DNA of 64,000 bases from JASSUD01 sp031963005 (GCA_031963005.1 JASSUL010000002.1:62001-126000); one strand, 5' to 3'. Positions 1 to 9,171 are shown, counted from the first letter of the stretch. The notes: generated by a model from the letters alone, not told the origin. A program made the numbers and translations.

Positions 1-1225
1 TGAGAGCGAGAACGAGCAAAAGAATGCGGTTATTTCGCGCTTTATAGGCTTCACTATGCAAATAGTTTTCTCGCTTTACTTTTTCAATTTTTTCAAGATA
101 AATAGGAATAAGCTTTTCCGCTTCAGTTTTTAAACGTACTATTAACTGCCCTTTTTGATTCTTATAAAATCGCCCTTTTATCGCTGCAAGAATTTTCTCA
201 TTAATATCGCTAATATCTGATTCCGGTCCAATACCTTCAAGACATTCTTTAATTCTTTCATAGTGTTTACGTAACCCGCCGTGCTCACTCTCTTTATATA
301 TACCATTCTGGGTATTGGCAGTCCTTATTATCTCGTAGACCTCTACTGCATCTTTATCAAGCGAATCAGATAACTCTTTCCCTGTTTTCTTATGACGTAG
401 AATAATACCCGTAAGCAACTGAAGCACAGTCTGCATTACTAGATCTCGATATTTTAGATCTTTAAAATAGGAAGTTATGCGCTCTAGCGGGGAATCAAGA
501 GGATTAATCGGATAGAATTCTATTTCTACAGGTCCCTTGCTGTCTTTGGTTCCATGTATATTCGAATTTCTCGCTATCATTTGCGCTCTTTCTCTTTTTT
601 CTTCAGCCGCGCGTAATGCTTCTTCCGCTTCTCGCTTTTGCGCTTCAAGCGCCTCGACCCTTTGCCTTGCAGCCTCAATTTCTTGATCTTTAGCTTTAAT
701 TTCTCGCTCTCTATCTAAGCGTAGCGCTTGTTCTTCTTTTTGAGCTTGAGTTAATACGGCTATTTTTTGTTTTTGTTTTTGGATAAATGTTACCTTAGGG
801 TGCTGGTGACGTGAACGAGTTTTTGTGGATAGGGCATCCGTGTCTGTTCCTGTGGTAACGTAGTCGTTTACTGTCTCTTGATAAGTTACGCCTATATCTT
901 TCCCTCCACTGTGACGCACTTCCCCTGTTATTATAGCCCTCGCCAAAATGACATTTTTTGCTGCGACTTCTTCGTGCTTTTTTTTGTGCTTGCCCACTAT
1001 TTTTTTATGGTCAGCTAAGAGCACCAGCTTTTCACTGCCTTCAGATTCAGGTTCTGATTCCGATAAAGATTGCCACGAATCCGAGTGATCTCCATCAATA
1101 TCTACTATTTGGTCAATATCTGCTCTTTCCTTTCCTTTAGAACTACTTCCTTCTCCTTCTGGGCGCCATAGAGGAAATTGAGAATAGGTACTGGATGGTG
1201 AACTTGAACTTGAAATGGGCGCCAT
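1..1225 (-). CDS. Coiled-coil hypothetical protein (C-terminus beyond window edge)
   Basis: One uninterrupted minus-strand frame runs from an ATG at 1223-1225 to the window edge, 408 codons, without a stop. The ATG follows an AGGAAAG ribosome-binding site. The N-terminus (about residues 1-65) is Ser/Glu/Asp-rich and looks disordered. It is followed by a Lys-rich stretch, and about residues 170-225 are a charged Glu/Lys/Arg/Ala/Gln segment that should form a coiled coil. The rest is mixed alpha-type sequence (for example RITSYFKDLKYRDLVMQTVL). No signal peptide or membrane segment is seen. I recognise no family. Composition and location in an AT-rich region beside integrase and transposase relics suggest an accessory gene, possibly an effector; that is inference. 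Confidence 0.7.
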   Translation of the reverse strand, partial: MAPISSSSSPSSTYSQFPLWRPEGEGSSSKGKERADIDQIVDIDGDHSDSWQSLSESEPESEGSEKLVLLADHKKIVGKHKKKHEEVAAKNVILARAIITGEVRHSGGKDIGVTYQETVNDYVTTGTDTDALSTKTRSRHQHPKVTFIQKQKQKIAVLTQAQKEEQALRLDREREIKAKDQEIEAARQRVEALEAQKREAEEALRAAEEKRERAQMIARNSNIHGTKDSKGPVEIEFYPINPLDSPLERITSYFKDLKYRDLVMQTVLQLLTGIILRHKKTGKELSDSLDKDAVEVYEIIRTANTQNGIYKESEHGGLRKHYERIKECLEGIGPESDISDINEKILAAIKGRFYKNQKGQLIVRLKTEAEKLIPIYLEKIEKVKRENYLHSEAYKARNNRILLLVLAL

Positions 1226-1498
1226 ATTCTTTCCTATTTTGATGAGCAAATAGCAGAAGAATCTTTTATATCCTTCTGGAGCAGAAGCATTTTTATCACT
1301 TTAATTTGCCGCAAGTTATACGGTCTTCTATTGAAGACGTTACAAAGTTTGTCTAGATCAATAGCGTCAATCGTGCCAAAGCGCGTCAAATTGAATATTC
1401 GTGGATATAAACATGCCCTGCATCGTGCAACACATTGATGCAGCATGCTGCTGTTTTTAATTTAGATAGTCGGCTCTGAACAAATCGTTTTTTAAGAT

Positions 1499-1987
1499 TT
1501 AGAGAGAAATAGAAGAAACAGAGAAGGGGGCAGCAGAGCGCCAAATAAGCAAAATAAAAAAGGGCAAAAGCCTAAGCTTTCTGAGGATCATGCGCAAGTT
1601 ATGTCCAGCACCACACAGTACCGCATGGATAGCATCGCCTAGAGCATATTTGAGCCAATTTCGGCCGAGTTTGCCGTCGGCTTTCATATGACCAATAGTG
1701 GGCTCAATGGTGCTGCGTCGCTTGATGATTGTGCGTAACGTGCGCGTAATACCTTGACTCAAGCCAAGGTGGTAGATTTGTGCACCGTCAATGGCAACCC
1801 ATTCATAGCCGTGCTACGCAATGGCGACCTCGGCTGTCACATCACTCAGGATTGCCGCCTGTTCTAGCGTTTGCGCCAGTATATGACCGTCGTAGGGATT
1901 CCCTGGCATGGAGCGAGCGCCCACCACCAATCCTTCCTTGCAATTTATGCAAGCCCATTTCACGCTGAGGCCCTTATTATGCAAGGT
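1499..1987 (-). pseudogene. IS5-type (DDE) transposase relic
   Basis: Minus-strand translation gives the C-terminal part of a DDE_Tnp_1 transposase. It includes VGARSMPGNPYDGH near the start, then RSTIEPTIGHMKADGKLGRN with the catalytic-region Glu, then ALGDAIHAVLCGAGHN and the terminal RMILRKLRLL. The frame is cut by a TAG at 1814-1816, just where an Asp-Arg-Gly-Tyr motif is expected (here stop-His-Gly-Tyr). The N-terminal two thirds, including the first Asp region, is missing; a TAA at 1988-1990 closes the frame upstream. The element is dead and probably truncated the gene at 1996-2433. The family assignment rests on recognised motif text; the exact IS name is not known to me. Confidence 0.85.
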
Positions 1988-1995
1988 TTACAGGG

Positions 1996-2433
1996 TTATT
2001 CAGGGGCGACTAGATAGGTCATTTTTGGAGAAAATACGAGCGCGCTTTTACATTGAGTGGCGGGTATTTCTGGACTTGGGCTATGCGGTCGTCTCACATC
2101 TTTTAACGCAGTAGTATCTTTTGAGCAGCTAAACAGAGGGTTAAAGTTGCATCTGCTAAGAGAGAGAGGAATTAACCCTTCTGCACAGGCATGCTTTGCT
2201 TCATCAACACAGAGGATAATCAACGAGCGGGGAAGAATATGCGCGCCATCTTCTTGTGCTTCATCGAGGATGGCGAAGATACGCTTGAATATGATTTGTA
2301 ATGAGTCATCGAGTGGTATTTCTTTGCCACAGAAACAGAGGTCAATGACGTCATCTAACTCATCTTCTTCATCGACTTCATCCAATTCTGAGCTATATCT
2401 ACTTTGAGATGGTTTTAAGATATCTTTATGCAT
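1996..2433 (-). CDS. Hypothetical acidic protein, probably 3'-truncated
   Basis: A 145-codon frame. The N-terminal third has a strongly acidic stretch (DEVDEEDELDD near residues 18-28) followed by a helical, hydrophobic-patterned segment (IIFKRIFAILDEA). The last 30 residues are Pro/Ser-rich and unlike the rest. The stop at 1996 lies 8 bases beyond the transposase relic, so the natural 3' end may have been replaced by IS sequence. No strong ribosome-binding site precedes the ATG. No family is recognised. It could be a real accessory gene or the surviving part of a longer one. Confidence 0.4.
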   Translation of the reverse strand: MHKDILKPSQSRYSSELDEVDEEDELDDVIDLCFCGKEIPLDDSLQIIFKRIFAILDEAQEDGAHILPRSLIILCVDEAKHACAEGLIPLSLSRCNFNPLFSCSKDTTALKDVRRPHSPSPEIPATQCKSALVFSPKMTYLVAPE

Positions 2434-2773
2434 ATCATTTGTGCCCGCTTATTTTTCTTGATGGTTCAGGCAAGTTTTCTATTAGTGTTATTTGTTTATC
2501 TTTAGACAATCTATGAAAATAACTTGGATTTTTTACTATAGTAGAAAGCAAGCCGTCCATATCCATCGGAAGTTGTCAATTATCCTGATAAGGAGAAGAA
2601 GCTGATGCCTGAGTTTGGTTAGACGGATCCGCTTGCTCGAAAAAATGAACAATACGGTGATATGGGGCAACCTCATAATGCTGTTTGCATAGATAATATA
2701 ATAAGGGCATGGTAGCTTTAACAGTACTCATAGTTATCTATCTTTCTTTTTTAATATATTAAAAGAAAAATTT
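2434..2773. other. Intergenic, 340 bases, no gene seen
   Basis: This AT-rich spacer has stop codons in all frames and no tRNA or clear hairpin terminator. It ends in a very AT-rich stretch (2740-2775) just after the stop of the membrane protein at 2774. It may hold the promoter of the leftward gene 1996-2433, but I see no convincing -35/-10 pair. Confidence 0.5.
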
Positions 2774-3469
2774 TTAAACATAGTGAGATGGATAACAACA
2801 TGCTCCAGCAAAGTGAAAAATAGACCAGAAGGTGAAAGCGCAAAAGCCTTCTATGGTTGGAAAATTCCCATGCCATGTAGGTTCCATACTATCTAGCATA
2901 AACTTAATGGCAGCAATATGAAATGCTAATTTAGTCCAATGCGTAGTGTCTATTAAAATATGATTAGTCGGAGGTATGCAGCATAAAAGCTTTGGCCCAT
3001 CTCTTCTCTGCTCCGGTGGCATTTTTTCCAGCGCTACATAGTTTTTTGCATCCCGAATAATATCGGTAGGAATGCCAAAAAAAGTAATTAAGAGCAATAG
3101 AAAAAACAAAATTTTATTCGCTTTCTCATTAGCTTCAGGATCTTGAGGATAAGTGGAATTTACTGTTGCCGCTCCAAAGCCAGAAAATGAAACCAAAACG
3201 TAAAAAGAAAAAGTGAGAATTTTAAGCGTATCATCACTTACACATTTATCTACCGTTCCTGCAAACATTCCATAGCAAGTTCTAGAATGTCGAGGTAGAA
3301 GTTCAAGTATGACAGGCCTATCAGCAGAAGCTCCTTCAAAAGTCCCGTATGAATTTTCCGCTATAGTGATTTGCACATGCTGATTATTATCTGCGTCTTC
3401 GATGACTGGAGAAACCGAAGGATGAAGCGGTGTTGATATAGACACATTAATATTGCTAACGTTGCTCAT
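2774..3469 (-). CDS. Hypothetical membrane protein, 231 residues
   Basis: The frame extends to 3508, but the ATG at 3469 (MSNVSNINVS) starts a sequence more like its neighbours, so I prefer it; the ribosome-binding site is weak (AAAGAAA). The first 70 residues are Ser/Thr/Asn-rich and probably disordered. Hydrophobic segments lie near residues 84-103, 118-135 and 210-227. A Cys pair (LLCCIPP) lies between the second and third. No family is recognised. It shares its architecture, a polar N-terminus followed by membrane helices, with 3651-4136, 35646-36038, 47806-48207 and 62118-62525. A host-directed or envelope role is possible but unproven. Confidence 0.55.
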   Translation of the reverse strand: MSNVSNINVSISTPLHPSVSPVIEDADNNQHVQITIAENSYGTFEGASADRPVILELLPRHSRTCYGMFAGTVDKCVSDDTLKILTFSFYVLVSFSGFGAATVNSTYPQDPEANEKANKILFFLLLLITFFGIPTDIIRDAKNYVALEKMPPEQRRDGPKLLCCIPPTNHILIDTTHWTKLAFHIAAIKFMLDSMEPTWHGNFPTIEGFCAFTFWSIFHFAGACCYPSHYV

Positions 3470-3650
3470 ATGGTTTTCTTTATTAAGATAGTATGTGCAT
3501 AAAAGCACGATGTATGAAAAAATGCTTTTTTAATTTTTCTCATCAAACGATTGAATTTTGCGAATACGCTTCCATAATTGCTTGTTTGCGCATATTTTCT
3601 CCATTGGTGCATCTATTGATCCCAATAAATAAAATTATCAATCCTATTAT

Positions 3651-4136
3651 CTACATAGGAAATACTACTGAAAAAAATGTCGAAAGATCTATATATTTGT
3701 CGATACGTGTAGAAAAGCCTACAAGTAAAGTAATTACTGAAGTTAGCATAATTCCAGTTCCTGCCTTAACAATGTTGTCACCTCCTATAATGATGGCGAA
3801 AGATTTTTCAAATTTCTCTCTGCAAACAGGTGGCAAATTTTCCAATAAAATATTTATATTTACTTCTGATAAATTACGTAAATCATTTTCATTGCTCATT
3901 ATATAAAGCAGATAGGCGTTAAAAGCATCAGCTGGATTTTGACGTGTTTGTGTGAATGAGCTTGGATGCTGAGATTGATTTATATTAACAAAAAAATGAA
4001 AATGGTTATTTGTATTTTGATGTGTTCGTGAAAAAGAGCTGGCTCCTTGAGCGGAATGCGTATTAGGATTATTATAGGGGAGAAGTGATCTTTCTTGTGC
4101 AGATAGCAAAGGAGTGGTGGGTTTGATAGAGCTCAT
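3651..4136 (-). CDS. Hypothetical membrane protein with short N-terminal duplication
   Basis: A 161-residue frame starting MSSIKPTTPLL behind a GGATAA-like ribosome-binding site. The N-terminal half is rich in Ser, Thr, Asn, Gln and His. It contains an imperfect duplication: SSFSRTHQN near residue 33 and SSFTQTRQN near residue 59. One clear membrane segment lies at about residues 123-142, with a weaker hydrophobic tail at 148-160. It lies 180 bases upstream of, and in the same direction as, 2774-3469, so the two may be co-transcribed. No recognised family. Confidence 0.55.
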   Translation of the reverse strand: MSSIKPTTPLLSAQERSLLPYNNPNTHSAQGASSFSRTHQNTNNHFHFFVNINQSQHPSSFTQTRQNPADAFNAYLLYIMSNENDLRNLSEVNINILLENLPPVCREKFEKSFAIIIGGDNIVKAGTGIMLTSVITLLVGFSTRIDKYIDLSTFFSVVFPM

Positions 4137-4434
4137 AATAAATATTATCCTTATTTTTTAATATATTTTTTATAAAAAACAAAGTAAATATATTACTTTT
4201 AGGCTCTAGATTTATATAGAAGAAGCACCGTATTTTAAAAATTGGTTTCCAAGTCGCTAACAAAAATTAAATATATAAGCTGACTAAAAATTATCCCGTG
4301 TTCTTAGATTTCGATTAAAAAATAAAGTATATGGTTGTTTATTTATGATGACTTTATTAAAAAAATACCCATAAAAAACTTTTAAAGAAAAAGAATTTTA
4401 TGGGTTTCTGGATACTGCAATTAAAAAATGGCTT

Positions 4435-4620
4435 TTATACGAATTTACCTATTAATTTTTCGATAGTTGCGGCTTGTCTAGCATTTATCTCGGCTTGCTG
4501 AGCTTTTTCTGCTTTAGTTTCTTCTAGTTCTTTGAGCAGCCGTGCAATCTCAGCATCTTTTGCATCTTGTTGCGCTTTAGTGAATTGATCAATTCGCTTA
4601 TCGATATGGGAAGTAATAGT
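4435..4620 (-). pseudogene. Coiled-coil gene fragment
   Basis: The last 60 codons of a longer frame (nominally to 4812) read as a regular coiled coil rich in Ala, Glu, Lys and Gln, ending IEKLIGKFV and a stop. Upstream of about 4622 the same frame becomes antisense to an integrase relic and is not protein-like. The real coding sequence is therefore only this 3' piece, cut at the junction. Such tails occur on several nuclease and transposase-associated proteins, but I cannot name it. Confidence 0.45.
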
Positions 4621-4624
4621 GCTA

Positions 4625-5066
4625 GGCGAACAGAAAAGCAGCACCAAAATCCACGAAGCGCGTGAGGTGCTACTGAACACCCGCGCACTAGGGGCCATTA
4701 ATCGCCAAGCTAAACACACCAGAATAACCGGCGAGCATGTATGGCTCGTTCCCCCAGTACGATAAGCCTTGGATGGACGAGCAGGGCTTTCGGCATAACT
4801 ACTGGAAACCATCCATCAAGCACCTGGGCATCCGCTACCGGCGCCCCTACAACATGCGGCAGACCTACGCCACGATGATGTTGATGGCCACCATGACTCC
4901 TGCCTTCTGTGCAAGGCAACTTGAGCACAGTATCGAAATGTTTCTGCGTACGTATGCGAAGTGGTTAGATGGTAGACAAAACGACCTAGAAATGGTGCGG
5001 CTTGAATTGAGTCTTGAGGCGAATTTGCCCCAAATTTGTCCCAGAAAAATCAGTACGGGCTTCTAA
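4625..5066 (+). pseudogene. Phage-type tyrosine integrase, 3' fragment with frameshift
   Basis: Plus-strand translation from 4625 gives integrase-like sequence (HEAREVLLNTRALGAI...). It then shifts frame near 4745-4755 into MYGSFPQYDKPWMDEQ and continues to the stop at 5066. The C-terminal catalytic domain is recognisable: the Arg in YNMRQTYAT, the His in QLEHS (normally LGHS) and the nucleophile Tyr in FLRTYAKWLDG. The N-terminal DNA-binding part is absent, so it should be inactive. Its 3' end is 25 bases from the 3' end of tRNA-Ser, the usual position of an integrase at its tRNA attachment site. Confidence 0.85.
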
Positions 5067-5090
5067 GCCACTGTAACATAAGGGGTTAAT

Positions 5091-5183
5091 TGGCGGAGAC
5101 GGAGGGATTCGAACCCTCGATACAGGTTTAAGCCGTATGTTCCCTTAGCAGGGGAGTGCCTTCAGCCGCTCGGCCACGTCTCC
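5091..5183 (-). tRNA. tRNA-Ser (anticodon GCU)
   Basis: The minus strand reads GGAGACG at the 5' end (5183) and CGTCTCC-G-CCA at the 3' end (5091), giving a full 7-bp acceptor stem and an encoded CCA. The anticodon loop CTGCTAA carries GCT, reading AGC/AGU serine codons. A long variable arm, typical of serine tRNAs, and a GGTTCGAATCC T-arm are present. Length is 93 bases including CCA. The 3' end faces the integrase relic, so the tRNA probably served as an attachment site. Confidence 0.97.
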
Positions 5184-5373
5184 GGGGGACGGTATATGCT
5201 AGTTTTGGCTTGGTATTTTCTTTTGACGGGGTGTTGTCAAATGCCTCGCTGCAATTAAGGGCTGAATCATAGCGAGGCTGGGGCCTAGGGTCAATGAAAC
5301 TCTGATTATTTTTTGCGCTATATGACTTTAAAATGCATCAGAATAGGCAGAAACTTTTTCACATATAACCATA

Positions 5374-6675
5374 TCAGGCTGCGGCGACTGCGGTTTTCTC
5401 TAGCGCAAAGGCTTTGTGGAGTGCGCGCACAGCGAGTTCCATGTATTTCTCGTCGATCAACACAGAGATTTTAATTTCCGAGGTGGAGATAAGGCGAATA
5501 TTAATGTTTTCTTCTGCTAATACGCCGAGCATTTTACTGGCTACCCCAGCGTGGGAGCGCATGCCTACGCCAACTACTGAGACTTTAGAGACTTTCGCAT
5601 CGCCGTGAATGGATTGGGCGCCAATGTGGTCTTTTACGCTGTTTTGGAGCAGTGAGAGTGCGTTGGCATAATCATTGCGGCTGACGGTAAAGGTAAAGTC
5701 GGTCCGATTGGCGACGCTTTGATTTTGGATAATCATATCCACATCAATATTGGCTTGCGCGATGGGATTCAGGATTTGATAGGCAATTCCGGGGGTATCT
5801 GGCACACCTGCTACGACGATTTGTGCTTCGTCGCGATGAAAGGCGATTCCAGAAATAAGGGCTTCTTCCATATTGCTTTGTTTGTTGGGTTCTATCGGCA
5901 TTTCAGTGGTTTCGCCTTCATCAAAGGTAATGAGGGTGCCTGATTGTTGTTCTTGTTCTAAGGGCAGATCAGGGTCGGTGAGACTGGATAATACGCGGGT
6001 TTTGACGCGATAGCGGCCTGCTAGTTCGACGGAGCGAATTTGTAGGACCTTGGAGCCTAGGCTCGCCATTTCTATCATTTCTTCGAAGGTGATGCGGTGT
6101 AAGCGTCTCGCTTCTTCCACTACGCGCGGGTCTGTGGTGTAAACGCCGTCTACATCGGTGTAGATGAGGCATTCCTCGGCTTGTAGCGCTGCGGCTAATG
6201 CTACGGCAGAGGTATCTGAGCCTCCACGTCCTAATGTAGTGATATTGTTTTGCGCATCGGCACCTTGAAAGCCGGTGACGATGACTACGCGGCCGGCTTG
6301 TAGGTCGCTGTGTACCTTTTTGCCTTCGATATATTGGATACTGGCTTTGGTAAATGCGTTATTGGTGCGTATGGGAAGTTGCCAGCCGGCATAACTGACT
6401 GCCGGCACGCCCAAGGCCTGTAAGGCGATGCTCAGTAACGCAGAACTCGCTTGTTCGCCTGTGGAGGCGAGCATATCGAGTTCCCGAGGAGCCGGTTGTG
6501 CAGTGATGCTGTGCGCTAGACCCAATAATCGGTTGGTTTCGCCCGACATGGCAGAGGGAACGACCACTAACTGATATCCTGCACGATGCCATTTGGCTAG
6601 GCGTTTGGCTACATTTTGGATGCGCTCGGCAGAGCCCATCGAGGTACCGCCGTATTTGTGAACAATAAGAGCCAT
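5374..6675 (-). CDS. lysC: Aspartate kinase
   Basis: LysC phosphorylates aspartate, the first step to lysine, threonine, methionine and diaminopimelate. The 433-residue protein starts MALIVHKYGGTSMGS, with the family KYGGTS nucleotide-binding motif at residues 7-12. The kinase domain continues through GRGGSDTSAVALAAAL and IYTDVDGVYTTDPR. Two ACT regulatory domains follow from about residue 285 (GVPDTPGIAYQ; VGVGMRSHAGVASK; TSEIKISVLID). Compared with the Burkholderia enzyme, the linker before the first ACT domain has about 15 extra residues (GETTEMPIEPNKQSN). tRNA-Ser lies downstream, and a truncated miniature element lies between lysC and hisZ. Confidence 0.97.
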   Translation of the reverse strand: MALIVHKYGGTSMGSAERIQNVAKRLAKWHRAGYQLVVVPSAMSGETNRLLGLAHSITAQPAPRELDMLASTGEQASSALLSIALQALGVPAVSYAGWQLPIRTNNAFTKASIQYIEGKKVHSDLQAGRVVIVTGFQGADAQNNITTLGRGGSDTSAVALAAALQAEECLIYTDVDGVYTTDPRVVEEARRLHRITFEEMIEMASLGSKVLQIRSVELAGRYRVKTRVLSSLTDPDLPLEQEQQSGTLITFDEGETTEMPIEPNKQSNMEEALISGIAFHRDEAQIVVAGVPDTPGIAYQILNPIAQANIDVDMIIQNQSVANRTDFTFTVSRNDYANALSLLQNSVKDHIGAQSIHGDAKVSKVSVVGVGMRSHAGVASKMLGVLAEENINIRLISTSEIKISVLIDEKYMELAVRALHKAFALEKTAVAAA

Positions 6676-6726
6676 AAAGAAAATCAGAAAAATGAAGAAA
6701 ATTAAGGAGACACTGAATGAATCGGG

Positions 6727-6782
6727 AGCAAGGAATGCCTTTGATGCCAGTACAACTAGTACTTAATTTAAAAAAGCGAGGC
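6727..6782. repeat. Truncated copy of the CCTCTTTC miniature element
   Basis: The stretch from AGCAAGGAATGCCTTTGATG through CCAGTACAACTAGTACTTAA is nearly identical to the reverse complement of the inside of the element at 44798-44908. Similarity continues into AAAAAAGCGAGG. Both terminal inverted repeats are missing, so only the core survived. It lies in the 150-base spacer between hisZ and lysC. Confidence 0.8.
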
Positions 6783-6825
6783 TGTAGTTGATTATCCTGC
6801 CGCTCCCGGTTTATTCAGTATCTCT

Positions 6826-8067
6826 TCAAAGCTTTTGAATATGCCAATGGCCATCTTGCTCGACTAAACGTCGATCATAGAGAAATTCGCTGTTGCAATC
6901 CATGTCTTGTTGCAAGGGGCCTTGAATCACTATTTCCCCCGCTTCTCGAAGGGCCGCGACGACTTCCTGTAAGGTTGGTGTTCGGGATGATGTCGAAGAC
7001 GAAGCGAGTGTGTGCGATTCTTTTTGATGATCCGTGACAGTAGGTAATGCGGGCCAGGGGGCGTAAATGGCCCGTTTTTGGGCTTCGGTTGGAAAGTGGC
7101 GGGTGATCTCTCGTAAGTCGAGAGAAAACCCTGTTGCTGGCCGTGCTCGGCCGTATTGCGCGCCTACTTTGTCGTAACGTCCGCCACGCACTACCGCATT
7201 GGCTATCCCATCAGTATAAGCCGAAAACATGACGCCATTGTGATAGCGATATCCGCGCAAATCCGCCAAATCGATCATGACTTCTACATCTGGCCAATGT
7301 TGTGCGCAGTGTGCAAGCTGTTCGAGATCGTCCAGTGCACGCAGGATAATAGGTGAAGTAGGGAGGGCGGCTTTGGCCTGTTCTAAGACCGTAGCGACTT
7401 CTCCGTATAGCTTGGGTAGAATCAGCAGGCTATTGCGTAAAGCAGCAGGTAAGGGGGAGCTCAACTGATCTACACGAGAGAGATCCTTGGCGGCTAGTGC
7501 TTCTAACAAAGCCGATTCCAAACCAGGGATCTGTGGGCCGTCAGCGAGCAATGCAGGCAAAATCGCAGCATGACAGAGATCTAAGCGTATCGATTTTAAG
7601 CCGGCTATCGTGAGGCTTTTGACTAGAAGTTGTTGAATTTCTATATCGGCTTCTAGGCCGGCATACCCATAGAGTTCTGCACCAATTTGATAAGGTTCCC
7701 TGGTCGAGAAAAGCCCTTCTGGTTCAGTATGGACAACGCTAGCGACATAGCACAGGCGTGAAATCCCTGTGCGATTGAGAACATGGGCATCAATACGCGA
7801 TATTTGCGGGGTGATGTCTGCACGTAGCCCCAATGTGCGGCCAGAGAGTTGGTCGACGAGTTTAAAGGTACGTCCTTCTACGTCTTGCCCTGCTCCAACA
7901 GAGAGCGATTCTAGATATTCCAGCAAAGGAGGTGCAACGAGCTCATAGCCATACGATTGATAGCAATCTAAGAGCTGGCGGTGCAAGGTTTCCATGCGTT
8001 GTGCCTGTGGAGGCAGGATATCGGCGATATATTCGGGCAAAAGCCAGGCTGGCTGGGAGGCAGGCAT
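6826..8067 (-). CDS. hisZ: ATP phosphoribosyltransferase regulatory subunit HisZ
   Basis: HisZ is a catalytically inactive paralogue of histidyl-tRNA synthetase that activates the short-form HisG, the first enzyme of histidine synthesis. The 413-residue protein begins with the expected LLPEYIADILPPQAQRMETL. It shows the HisRS-like fold motifs LRADITPQISRIDAH, the REPYQIGAELYG strand and GRYDKVGAQYGRARPATGFS. It is about 30 residues longer than usual because of a Ser/Thr-rich linker near residues 345-360 (HTLASSSTSSRTPT). It follows hflC by 112 bases as in Burkholderia, but purA, normally next, is absent and lysC follows. Confidence 0.95.
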   Translation of the reverse strand: MPASQPAWLLPEYIADILPPQAQRMETLHRQLLDCYQSYGYELVAPPLLEYLESLSVGAGQDVEGRTFKLVDQLSGRTLGLRADITPQISRIDAHVLNRTGISRLCYVASVVHTEPEGLFSTREPYQIGAELYGYAGLEADIEIQQLLVKSLTIAGLKSIRLDLCHAAILPALLADGPQIPGLESALLEALAAKDLSRVDQLSSPLPAALRNSLLILPKLYGEVATVLEQAKAALPTSPIILRALDDLEQLAHCAQHWPDVEVMIDLADLRGYRYHNGVMFSAYTDGIANAVVRGGRYDKVGAQYGRARPATGFSLDLREITRHFPTEAQKRAIYAPWPALPTVTDHQKESHTLASSSTSSRTPTLQEVVAALREAGEIVIQGPLQQDMDCNSEFLYDRRLVEQDGHWHIQKL

Positions 8068-8179
8068 GCGCAGGGTAGTGTGTAATACGGTGAATCGGAT
8101 GTCTTCACCTCAAGCAGGGTACGCAATGGTCAGTGCGGTGGACGAGGTGAAGTCATGCGGTGATAGGAGGAATGCGGAG

Positions 8180-9079
8180 CTAGCGGTGCTTTGGCATTTC
8201 TAGCGATGGGCTTTTGGAGTTTGTTTTTAAATCCGATAAGGGGTCCACAATAAGCATGTCCTGCTCGTTGGTGGTGCGTCGTAATGTTTGAAGATCTTTA
8301 TAGAATGCATAGAATCCAGGCGCACTGCGCGCAGCATCCGCTTCTATGTCTGCCGCTTTGGCATCGCCTTCTGCTTCAATGATACGTGCTTGCTCATAGG
8401 CATCGGAGAGGATCTGATCACGCTTACGTAATACCTCGAGTCGGAGTGCTTCTACTTCTGCAGCACTTTGCGTACGCAGCGTAGCGAGGATTTGTGCGCG
8501 CTTATCGGCGATGATTTGTTCGCGTTTCGGTGTGTTTGCTGTACTAGAATCAGTGCGTTGGAGATAGATGCTGAGGATCTCAATACCCTTGTATAGTTTG
8601 GAGGAATTGGGGTTGTTTTCTTGTAGTGCCGTGTAGACGGCATGCGCCAAAGCGTCATAATCCGTGGTTATGCGGATAGAAGAAGCACGTTGCTCTGAAA
8701 GAGCAGTCAGTTGGGCTTTGATGCGCTCGCCTATCTCGGTTTCGGCACGTTTAGCATCTTGGCGGTAATGGAGAAAGTAGGTGCGAGGATCTGAAATGCG
8801 CCATTTGACCTGTACATTAAGAGCTATATTTTCTTTGCTGTTTACGGGAAAGCGTATATTTTGAGGGACGCTGAGCATTTGTACGCGGCGATCTACAAAG
8901 GTGACCTGTTCTAATGGCGCAGGCCATTTGACGTGCAAACCTGGCGTTTCGATGACGTGTTTGAGGCCTCCCATGCTGGATACGACCGCGTATTCACGTT
9001 GATCTACTATAAAAAATAGCGATGCCCCTGCGCCTAATAACAACGCTAGTGCAATGACACAGTAAGCCAGTCGATTCAT
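8180..9079 (-). CDS. hflC: HflC, modulator of FtsH protease
   Basis: HflC forms a periplasm-exposed inner-membrane complex with HflK that controls the FtsH protease. I chose the ATG at 9079 (MNRLAYCVIALALLLGAG) because it puts the signal-anchor helix at residues 5-25; the frame extends to 9139. The SPFH/band-7 domain follows (DQREYAVVSSMGG, PGLHVKWPAPLEQV, VDRRVQMLSV). A helical region ends in the family motif ARIIEAEGDAKAADI. The length, 299 residues, is normal. The upstream partner hflK is separated by 252 bases that contain an inserted repeat (9172-9329). Confidence 0.95.
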   Translation of the reverse strand: MNRLAYCVIALALLLGAGASLFFIVDQREYAVVSSMGGLKHVIETPGLHVKWPAPLEQVTFVDRRVQMLSVPQNIRFPVNSKENIALNVQVKWRISDPRTYFLHYRQDAKRAETEIGERIKAQLTALSEQRASSIRITTDYDALAHAVYTALQENNPNSSKLYKGIEILSIYLQRTDSSTANTPKREQIIADKRAQILATLRTQSAAEVEALRLEVLRKRDQILSDAYEQARIIEAEGDAKAADIEADAARSAPGFYAFYKDLQTLRRTTNEQDMLIVDPLSDLKTNSKSPSLEMPKHR

Positions 9080-9171
9080 TTTCACGGTTTTTGTTTCTCG
9101 CTTTTTTAAGGGAGAGTGAGGTGACGCCTTAGTGTACAAACCTCAAGCTCATCAAGGTGTGGAATCCTATA

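Noticed and set aside
1234..1446. 70-codon minus-strand frame
   Set aside because: No ribosome-binding site, no homology recognised and mixed composition; it lies between the coiled-coil gene and the IS relic and is probably chance.
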